Assembly (NCBI RefSeq): GCF_014199305.1
Contig: NZ_JACIJK010000016.1
Coordinates: 1-47,505 of the forward strand
Reading direction: 5' to 3'
Source of the DNA: Sphingomonas aerophila
Lineage (GTDB): Bacteria; Pseudomonadota; Alphaproteobacteria; Sphingomonadales; Sphingomonadaceae
DNA: 47,505 bases
The notes under the pieces are model-generated. The model did not search any database and was not told the origin of the DNA. It saw nothing but the letters and a program-made list of their open reading frames with translations. Shown here piece after piece: positions 41,788 to 47,505 of the stretch (position 1 is its first letter; each line of letters opens with the position of its first letter). Position numbers and translations under genes: made by a program.

Positions 41788-42431
41788 ATGAGCCAGGTTG
41801 AAAGCACAGATCAGCCCGCCCGTGCCGGCTCACGCTTCCCGTTCCGCGTTGTGGACTCCGCGCTGATCATCGCGTCGTTATTGCGGTCCTGAATTACGCA
41901 GGCTGGACATATCGTCAGGCTTATCTGAAGCGTTTCAGCATCGATCCAGCGAGCCTCGACAGCTCCAGCATCGCCATCGCCGTCGATGGGGCAGGCGCGA
42001 TCGGAACCACTTTCTTCGCGTGGGTCGCGGCCAGCGTGTTTCTGCTCGTGTCGGGGCTATGCATGTGGGCGTTGGTCTGGTGGGTCGAGCGCCGACGAGG
42101 CAGTAGCGGTTCTCTCGCCGATCAAACGGCTGTCATGATGGGTCAAGCTGGCGGGATCGCATTTGCGCTCCTGTTTGTGATCTGGGGCGGGTCGATCGCG
42201 GGCAGATGGGCAGCAGAAGATCGCATCGCGAACGTTCAACGAGGGGAGGTCTGGACCTACCATCTGGAGCACGAGGTCATCCCCGGTGTTCTGATAGCGG
42301 AGGGGAGCAGTACCACGTGGCTGCTCACCAAGGCGGGCATACGCCCGATCCCGACGACGGATATTCGCCTCATCGCTGGGCCTTTGTTCGATCGGCTTGC
42401 CGCCAAGGGCACTACAACGTCACATCCTTAA
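41788..42431 (+). pseudogene. Membrane protein gene with a single-base frameshift
   Basis: From the ATG at 41788 the frame reads MSQVESTDQPARAGSRFPFR and DSALIIA, then stops at 41890. A -1 shift near 41874 (one missing G in gcg-tcg-tt) restores VVIAVLNYAGWTYRQAYLKR, which continues open to 42431. The repaired protein is about 214 residues with membrane helices at roughly 25-42, 75-100 and 112-135, then a soluble C-terminal part (WTYHLEHEVIPGVLIAEGSS). No family recognised. The tail frame has its own ATG at 42036 but that would cut the first helices. A recent mutation or a base-call error. Confidence 0.65.
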
Positions 42432-42444
42432 CCGGTCTCCGAAA

Positions 42445-42465
42445 GCAAAGGCTCACCGCCTTTGC
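42445..42465. terminator. Hairpin between convergent genes
   Basis: gcaaaggc (42445-42452) pairs perfectly with gcctttgc (42458-42465) over a 5-base loop, between the frameshifted gene and the small minus-strand gene at 42472. Confidence 0.55.
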
Positions 42466-42471
42466 GCAGCG

Positions 42472-42639
42472 TCAGAACTGTAGTGAGAGGATCGTAAGAA
42501 GCAGGAAGCTGTTCAGGCCGAGAACAACGATCAGGGCGACGCGAAACCCGTGCTTGCGGATCAGCAGGAACAGGATCGAGAGCAGGCCGACGAACCCCAA
42601 TGCCGCAAACATGAACAGCTTGTCGAAAGCGCTGCTCAT
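42472..42639 (-). CDS. Small two-span membrane protein (55 residues)
   Basis: MSSAFDKLFMFAALGFVGLL starts a first membrane span, a basic turn (IRKHGFR) follows, and a second span (VALIVVLGLNSFLLLTILSL) ends the protein. The hairpin-like arrangement with the positive loop is convincing even though the ribosome site is weak. No family recognised. It ends in a shared terminator with the gene at 41788. Confidence 0.5.
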   Translation of the reverse strand: MSSAFDKLFMFAALGFVGLLSILFLLIRKHGFRVALIVVLGLNSFLLLTILSLQF

Positions 42640-42668
42640 GGCGTTGCCGGCAGCATCTCCACCTACCG

Positions 42669-42902
42669 ATGGTGAGTAAGCCTAGCCTTACCGGCCCCCA
42701 GCGTGCGGAGATCACCGCGAAGGCTGGGTCAGGACAAGGATCTCCGTCGCAGCTCGCCAGCCTCTTCCGGGTGTCGCGCTCACCAGTACAGCGCGTGCTT
42801 CGCGGACATCGTGCCCGTACGACCGCAAATTCTGCGGCGTCGATAACCGATGCGTCGAACGCAGAACCCAATGTAGCTGGTGTTCGGCCGGCCCCAGCTT
42901 AA
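42669..42902 (+). CDS. Small helix-turn-helix-like protein (putative)
   Basis: 77 residues from the ATG at 42669. SQLASLFRVSRSPVQRVLRG has the spacing of a recombinase/transposase-type HTH. The tail is Ala/Ser/Pro-rich. No ribosome site is obvious. It may be a remnant of a resolvase/IS protein or a tiny regulator. Confidence 0.4.
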   Translation: MVSKPSLTGPQRAEITAKAGSGQGSPSQLASLFRVSRSPVQRVLRGHRARTTANSAASITDASNAEPNVAGVRPAPA

Positions 42903-42973
42903 TTGTCGCCGCTCGCCACTGGTTTGTAACTATGGGGCGGAGAACATGGCATCTCCCGCCAGAAGGAAAATCA

Positions 42974-43909
42974 GTGCGCATCGGAGTTGTAGGTGCCGGC
43001 ATGGCGGGCGTGTCCTGTGCGACCGCACTGGCCGAAGCGGGTCAGGATGTCGTTTTGTTCGATAAGGGTCGCGGCCCGGGTGGACGCATGTCAACCCGTC
43101 GGCTGGCCACGAGCCTAGGTGAAATCGGGTTTGATCACGGCGCACAGTATTTGACCGCGCGTGATCAGGCATTCGCGGCGCAGGTCAAATTATGGGCAGG
43201 GAGTGGCCACGTAGCGCCTTGGGCTGAGGCAGGCGACGATGCCTGGGTCGGTACTCCTGCGATGGATGCCCCCGTCCGCGACTTGGTATCTCGGCTCGAC
43301 GTGCGCTGGGGACACCGGGCCGACAGGCTCGCAAGAACCGCCGACGGTTGGACTATGCATGGCGAGGGCATCAATGCCGTACCATGCGAAGTGGCGATCA
43401 TTGCAGTGCCGGCTGAGCAGGTGGCGTCACTTGTCGGGGAGCATCGGCCAGATTGGGCTGAGCAGGCAAACGCGACGCGTTCCGAGCCGTGCTGGACAGT
43501 CATGGCGATCTATCAGTCACGCCTGCCCATTGTACCCGATCGCATGACCAATTTGGGGATCATCGCTTCCGCCGTTCGCAATTCTGCTAAGCCCGGCCGC
43601 GCCGCTGGCGAGGCATGGGTGTTGCAGGCGAGCGGATCCTGGTCGGCAGACCACATCGAGGATGAGCCCGAGGCGGTCGAGCGTGATGTCCTTCGAGACT
43701 TCGCGACATCGATGGGGCAGAATTTGCCTGCACCGATTGCATGCAGCGTTCACCGTTGGCGCTACGCGAAATCGGGACGTCTAGGGAAGGACGCCTTGTG
43801 GGACCGTTCACGCCGGCTCGGCATATGCGGTGATTGGCTGTTGGGCGGACGCGTTGAGGCGGCGTGGCTGTCCGGCATGCGATTGGCGCACGCAATCACT
43901 ACAACATAG
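42974..43909 (+). CDS. Renalase-like FAD/NAD(P)-dependent oxidoreductase
   Basis: 311 residues from a GTG at 42974, with AAGGA seven bases upstream; an upstream ATG at 42932 would add 14 non-conserved residues. RIGVVGAGMAGVSCATALAE is the dinucleotide-binding loop and VVLFDKGRGPGGRMSTRR the second FAD motif, exactly as in bacterial renalases/amine-oxidase-like proteins. FDHGAQYLTAR follows; near the end, GICGDWLLGGRVEAAWLSG is the FAD-closing motif. Bacterial renalases oxidise isomeric dihydro-NAD(P) species that inhibit dehydrogenases, a plausible repair role beside many NAD(P)-dependent SDRs. Substrate is inference. Confidence 0.87.
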   Translation: MRIGVVGAGMAGVSCATALAEAGQDVVLFDKGRGPGGRMSTRRLATSLGEIGFDHGAQYLTARDQAFAAQVKLWAGSGHVAPWAEAGDDAWVGTPAMDAPVRDLVSRLDVRWGHRADRLARTADGWTMHGEGINAVPCEVAIIAVPAEQVASLVGEHRPDWAEQANATRSEPCWTVMAIYQSRLPIVPDRMTNLGIIASAVRNSAKPGRAAGEAWVLQASGSWSADHIEDEPEAVERDVLRDFATSMGQNLPAPIACSVHRWRYAKSGRLGKDALWDRSRRLGICGDWLLGGRVEAAWLSGMRLAHAITTT

Positions 43910-44035
43910 GCCGATCAGCTGGGCTGACGGGGACCGGTCCAGGCTCCGTCGAGCAAGGGGTGCCGAGCTTGTTCTCGCCTGCAGGAAACGGCGCAGCTTC
44001 AAGGCAGGTCAAAGCGAGCGCGGCAGCTGTACAGA

Positions 44036-44818
44036 TCAGGCCTGGGTTCGTCCCTTCTGCAGCTGGTGCGCGAAGCGCCGGATAACGCCCCGCGGGGCGA
44101 AGCGGGTGGACTCGGCCAGCAGGAAATTCCTCATGCCGGATATCTTTACGGCTTGGTTCGCCTTCAGGGCTGCAAGCCCGTCGTGGATTACAGCGTCGGC
44201 GCTACCTGCAAAGCGCTCAAAAATCACTGATTGGCGCATCCCAGCAACTTGGGCAAACTCCGTGCGCGTCGGACCCGGGCAAAGCGCCGCGACGCAGACG
44301 CCGTGCACCTTCACCTCTTCATGCAACGCCTCGGAAAAGCTCAGAACGAACGCCTTGCTGGCCGAGTAGACCGCGAACATCGGCCCTGGCTGGAAGGCAG
44401 CGGTGGAGGCAACATTGAGTATGCCGCCTTTCCGGCGTGCAATCATATCCGGCAGAACGGCGTGCGCGAGGATTACCAGCGCGCGACAGTTGACATCGAT
44501 GATGCGCCCCTGCCCCTCGGCATCGAGATCGGCGACCGCGCCTTGCAGGCCGAAGCCAGCGTTGTTGATGAGCGTATCGATCGTAAGTCCCGCCTCGGTT
44601 GCGCGCGCGATTAGTGCGGCGGGTGCCCCAGGCTCGGCCAGATCGGTTGCGAAGATATGGACGGTCACGTCATGTGTGCGGCGCAGGTCGGCGGCGAGCG
44701 CCTCTAGTCGGTCGACGCGGCGTGCCGTGAGGATCAGATCGTGCCCCTCTTTCGCTAAGGCCCGAGCAAAACCTTCTCCGAGGCCGGCTGAAGCGCCGGT
44801 AACTAGTGCAGTGGTCAT
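44036..44818 (-). CDS. SDR-family oxidoreductase
   Basis: 260 residues from MTTALVTGASAGLGEGFARA at 44818. Classical SDR: GASAGLG loop, TLINNAGFG (NNAG), VYSASKAFVLSFSEAL (Tyr-x-x-x-Lys) and CPGPTRTEF. The DLILTARRVDRLEALAADLR stretch has Arg residues favouring NADP(H). The family includes the YdfG/DltE-like short-chain dehydrogenases; the substrate is not readable. Cytoplasmic, no membrane tail, unlike the SDRs at 36268 and 46048. Confidence 0.9.
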   Translation of the reverse strand: MTTALVTGASAGLGEGFARALAKEGHDLILTARRVDRLEALAADLRRTHDVTVHIFATDLAEPGAPAALIARATEAGLTIDTLINNAGFGLQGAVADLDAEGQGRIIDVNCRALVILAHAVLPDMIARRKGGILNVASTAAFQPGPMFAVYSASKAFVLSFSEALHEEVKVHGVCVAALCPGPTRTEFAQVAGMRQSVIFERFAGSADAVIHDGLAALKANQAVKISGMRNFLLAESTRFAPRGVIRRFAHQLQKGRTQA

Positions 44819-45089
44819 GATCGGCCCTTCCGCCCAACCGGAAGCTGCGCCGGTCAGTTCAGGCCATTAGCAGTGCTGTTCGCCGTGGACCATTTTGAAC
44901 AACCCGGACCAAAAACGCGGTGCCACTGCCGCAATCCTTCATTGCTCGCAATGATCGCGATTTGATATCGGGGGCTGCGTGCCCAAGTTCGGAGCCAGCC
45001 GCATTAGGATCAACGCTACCGTTGGCTTGAACAGGTCCGGTTTGACAGCAGAAGATTGAGCGAAGGCCAAGGCAGAGGTGGCCTAAGCG

Positions 45090-45773
45090 TCAGGTGCGAC
45101 CCACGACAGCGATGAGGGGATCGCCGTGCGCGCCATCGGCGAGCACTCTGGCCTCCACCCGGTTAAAGCCCGCGCTGGCCAGATAGTGGCCGATCAGCGA
45201 GGCCTGTCCGCTCATGTCCAGCGACCGCCACACAGCGACAGCCTTGGTCGGGAAGCAACGGTTCGAATAGCTTGCTATGAACGTTGCGCCCGGCGCTAGC
45301 ACGCGTCGCACTTCGGCGAACACGTCGTAGGGTCGTTGGAGATATTGTACCCCAACACAGCAGAGGACCGCGTCGAACGCTTCCGTGTCGAGCGGGAGCG
45401 CTGGATCGGTGTTGAGATCCTGAACGAACCAGCGATCGAGCCTCGGATTGGCGGCGAGCTCGTCAGCGTTCATGCCGTGCCCGAAAACCTTTGCGTAGGT
45501 ACGCTCTTCGGGGAGATGGCTGACCCAGCTGGACATCAGATCGAGCACTCGAGCGTGATCTGGAATCATGTCGCGATAGAAGTTCGTCAGCGCAGCTATT
45601 GCTGATCCGTCAATGTGCGTGACCAGCCGCGCCGGTGCGTAGAAGGCCAGGTCGTCGCCGCGATCCTCTTTGTCGAAGGCGGCCTGGGGCAGGGCTGTGT
45701 CTTCGTTCAGTGTTGCCTCCCGATCAGCTCGCGGCAAGTTGGCTCGCGTGGTAGCCCTCTTGCCTAGTTTCAC
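45090..45773 (-). CDS. Class I SAM-dependent methyltransferase
   Basis: 227 residues from a GTG at 45773; the start is uncertain, since the first 30 residues are not conserved-looking and no ribosome site is seen. LVTHIDGSAIAALTNFYRDM precedes ARVLDLMSSWVSHLP, the SAM motif I in an unusual DLMSSWVSH form. FVQDLNTDPALPLDTEAFDA, LCCVGVQYLQRPYDVF and EVRRVLAPGATFIASYSNR are motifs II-III of Methyltransf_11. This DLMSSWVSHLP variant is typical of a conserved bacterial group of uncharacterised methyltransferases. Acceptor unknown. Confidence 0.83.
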   Translation of the reverse strand: MKLGKRATTRANLPRADREATLNEDTALPQAAFDKEDRGDDLAFYAPARLVTHIDGSAIAALTNFYRDMIPDHARVLDLMSSWVSHLPEERTYAKVFGHGMNADELAANPRLDRWFVQDLNTDPALPLDTEAFDAVLCCVGVQYLQRPYDVFAEVRRVLAPGATFIASYSNRCFPTKAVAVWRSLDMSGQASLIGHYLASAGFNRVEARVLADGAHGDPLIAVVGRT

Positions 45774-46047
45774 TTAGCACAACCGCAACAGTACAAAGCT
45801 GACATGCGCAAGAAGGGTTTGGCATTGCCGTTCCTCCGCGGGTCCGCTGCACTCACGTTAGAGGCTTTGACGCGTAAGCACTGATAGGCGCCGTCCTGCG
45901 AGGTCGATGCGACGAGGACCGTTAATGCTTCGCGAGAGGTGGTGGCAGTCGCCCGGCTCGACTTGGCGAACTCAGCTGCGGAGCCATTGTCTTGTTCGAC
46001 GGTTGACCATGAATGTCGCCGCGCGCCGAGCCGGCCGAGGAACATCC

Positions 46048-47061
46048 ATGCCAATGAAGCTAAAGCCGCTCTCCGAGCAGGTGATCGTCGTCACGGGCGC
46101 CACCAGTGGCAACGGGCTTGCCATCGCAGAGCAGGCGGCAAAAGCCGGTGCGGCTGTGGTCGCCGTTGCCCGAAACGCGGAAGCTCTGGATGCATTGCAG
46201 GCGCGGCTAAGCGCCGACGGTTCTCGGGTTGCGACCTGCGTTGCCGATGTAAGTGATATGGTTGCTGTCGAGCGGATCGCAGCCGTGGCGATCAAGGCGT
46301 TCGGCGGGTTCGACAGCTGGGTCAACAACGCGGGGACGGGCACGTACGGCACGCTCGAGCAGGTGCGGCTCGAGGACCACCGGCGCGTGTTCAACGTGAA
46401 CTATTTCGGCACGCTGCACGGCTCGTTGGTGGCCGCCAGGCATCTACGCGGTCGCGGAGGGGCAATCATCAACGTTGGCTCCATTCTTGGCGATCGCGCA
46501 ATCGTTCAGCAGGGTCCTTATTGCGCGACCAAGCACGCAGTGCAGGCCCTCACCGACACGCTACGCATGGAGCTCGAGCGTGAGCGCGCCGGCATCTCGG
46601 TCACGCTGGTTAAGCCAGGCGCGATCGACACGCCTTTTCCCGAGCACGCGCGCAACTTCATGGACACGCCCCCGCGCCTTCCGCCGCCACTCTATGTGCC
46701 CGAGGTCGTTGCTGACGCCGTGCTATTCGCCTGCATGCATCCAAAGCGCACACTTTACGCGGGTGGCGGCGGGCTATTGTCGTCAGCCTTTTCCCAAGCC
46801 GCTCCGCGCTTGGCCGATCTGGCCATGGAGATGGTGGGTAAGACTGTGCAGCAGAAGCCCGGGGATGCAGGTGACCCTACGCGGCGGGACAACCTTTACG
46901 AGCCGCGCACTGATGCAATGCGCGGCAGCCAACACGTCCGTGCCCGCCGATCCAGCATGGCGCTGCAATTACAAAAGCTGCCCACATCCGTGGTCACGCT
47001 TGGTGCCATCGGCATTTCCGCCCTGGCGCTAGTCGCACGGGCCACCGCGCAACGTAGGTAA
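46048..47061 (+). CDS. SDR oxidoreductase with C-terminal membrane tail (paralogue of 36268)
   Basis: 337 residues from MPMKLKPLSEQVIVVTGATS at 46048, with GAGGAA five bases upstream. SDR motifs: TGATSGNGLAIAEQAAKAG, SWVNNAGTGTYG, and YCATKHAVQALTD (Tyr-x-x-x-Lys). Beyond residue 260 it has a RRDNLYEPRTD motif and a terminal hydrophobic segment (VVTLGAIGISALALVARATA) with basic end, the same build as the protein at 36268. It is probably tail-anchored. Such proteins are frequent in alphaproteobacterial and soil-bacterium stress islands with catalases. Cofactor NADP(H) likely; substrate unknown. Confidence 0.88.
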   Translation: MPMKLKPLSEQVIVVTGATSGNGLAIAEQAAKAGAAVVAVARNAEALDALQARLSADGSRVATCVADVSDMVAVERIAAVAIKAFGGFDSWVNNAGTGTYGTLEQVRLEDHRRVFNVNYFGTLHGSLVAARHLRGRGGAIINVGSILGDRAIVQQGPYCATKHAVQALTDTLRMELERERAGISVTLVKPGAIDTPFPEHARNFMDTPPRLPPPLYVPEVVADAVLFACMHPKRTLYAGGGGLLSSAFSQAAPRLADLAMEMVGKTVQQKPGDAGDPTRRDNLYEPRTDAMRGSQHVRARRSSMALQLQKLPTSVVTLGAIGISALALVARATAQRR

Positions 47062-47145
47062 GGCTTCGGATCCGCCCAGGTCAGTTTGGCGCTCAAGTAA
47101 CTTGTTCTAAGTCAGATCATGGAGATGCTGAGTCTTGATCAAACT

Positions 47146-47448
47146 CTAGAGCTTTCCGAGACTACTTTGCTGCGCTTCGTCGGCGCATGTAGACTGAAGC
47201 AGCGCTGCCCAGTCATCAGGGGGATTGCCTTTGTCGAGCATACCCTTGAACACTGCGTAAGCGTCGGACTTGGAGCCGTAGGTTCGCAGGGTGGTCTCGT
47301 CATTTACCCAAGCGAAGATGATGACCATGGCGCGGCTGTCATATCGGAAGAACAGGCGGAAGCGCCCGTTGCCGAACGCTGCTCGCGGATAACCGACAAG
47401 TCCACGAACCGGTCGGGGCTGTTGAAAAAGACCGGGTGAGGCGATCAC
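47146..47448 (-). CDS. YhaV-like type II toxin, C-terminal region
   Basis: The last 65 residues match the C-terminal RNase half of YhaV: FGNGRFRLFFRYDS, IIFAWVNDETTLRTYGSKSD and AYAVFKGMLDKGNPPDDW. YhaV is a RelE-like mRNA interferase of about 150 residues; the GTG at 47448 gives only 100, and the part before RAAFGNGRF does not resemble the family. The same frame stays open to the window edge, so the gene could begin outside. The GTG also overlaps a TGA (GTGA) of a frame ending SPIMAAAPIRFGGNPSEA, which might be an antitoxin end. Truncated or partly degraded toxin is likely. Confidence 0.7.
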   Translation of the reverse strand: MIASPGLFQQPRPVRGLVGYPRAAFGNGRFRLFFRYDSRAMVIIFAWVNDETTLRTYGSKSDAYAVFKGMLDKGNPPDDWAALLQSTCADEAQQSSLGKL

Positions 47449-47505
47449 GCTTCTGACGGGTTCCCGCCGAAACGGATCGGAGCAGCGGCCATGATGGGCG
47501 AGCAG

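Noticed and set aside
44990..45060. Possible second copy of the MITE-like end (tttgacagca near 45041)
   Set aside because: Only one partial end; no partner inverted repeat was found within a few hundred bases.

Overview
The window reads as a chromosomal segment of a Sphingomonas-like alphaproteobacterium. It has high GC with strong G/C third positions, sphingomonad-type stress proteins, IS6 and IS630 elements, and a few sites resembling alphaproteobacterial EcfG promoters. No rRNA, tRNA or CRISPR array was seen. The genus is inferred from protein flavour, not from a marker gene.

Left part (1-17.9 kb): a truncated IS6 transposase at the edge, then a dense envelope/general-stress region. It holds a PepSY-like exported protein, two paralogous stress proteins (one glycine-zipper type at 851, one YsnF/AvaK type at 8378), a PAP2 phosphatase, a cupin, an AI-2E-family permease with a lipoprotein, a three-gene yqjD/yqjE/DUF3618-like membrane operon, and an OmpA-domain protein between two DUF2382 proteins. 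A triple-PAS LuxR regulator is divergent to that operon and is followed by a CPA1 antiporter. An intact IS630 element (13068-14118) sits exactly in the stop codon of a GFO/IDH/MocA oxidoreductase, whose upstream HAD phosphatase partner carries an in-frame nonsense codon. A thioesterase, a Ser/Gly-rich exported protein and an outer-membrane barrel follow.

Middle part (18-35 kb): a glycoconjugate region broken by unusually long gene-free stretches. A minus-strand operon with mostly 4-8 nt gene overlaps (27.2 to 20.3 kb) encodes a predicted metal-dependent hydrolase, a GT4 and two polyprenyl-phosphate-sugar-type GT2 enzymes, a GlpD-like FAD oxidoreductase, an extended SDR and a methyltransferase; a UDP-sugar epimerase lies downstream. 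Next to it are a GT39-like membrane glycosyltransferase, a divergent Wzx-like flippase, an LPG-synthase-type membrane protein, and a compact ACP / hexapeptide acyltransferase / acyl-AMP ligase module. I infer that this region makes an acylated, lipid-linked glycan; the product cannot be named from sequence.

Right part (35-47.5 kb): a 205-bp MITE-like element, then a second stress cluster. It contains two membrane-tailed SDRs, a DUF892 ferritin-like protein, a manganese catalase, a lactate/malate dehydrogenase, HU, several tiny membrane proteins, a renalase-like FAD enzyme, another SDR, a methyltransferase and a YhaV-like toxin fragment at the edge. Two genes here (37912-38659 and 41788-42431) are broken by single-nucleotide shifts. 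With the nonsense codon in the HAD gene this points either to decay or to residual assembly errors.
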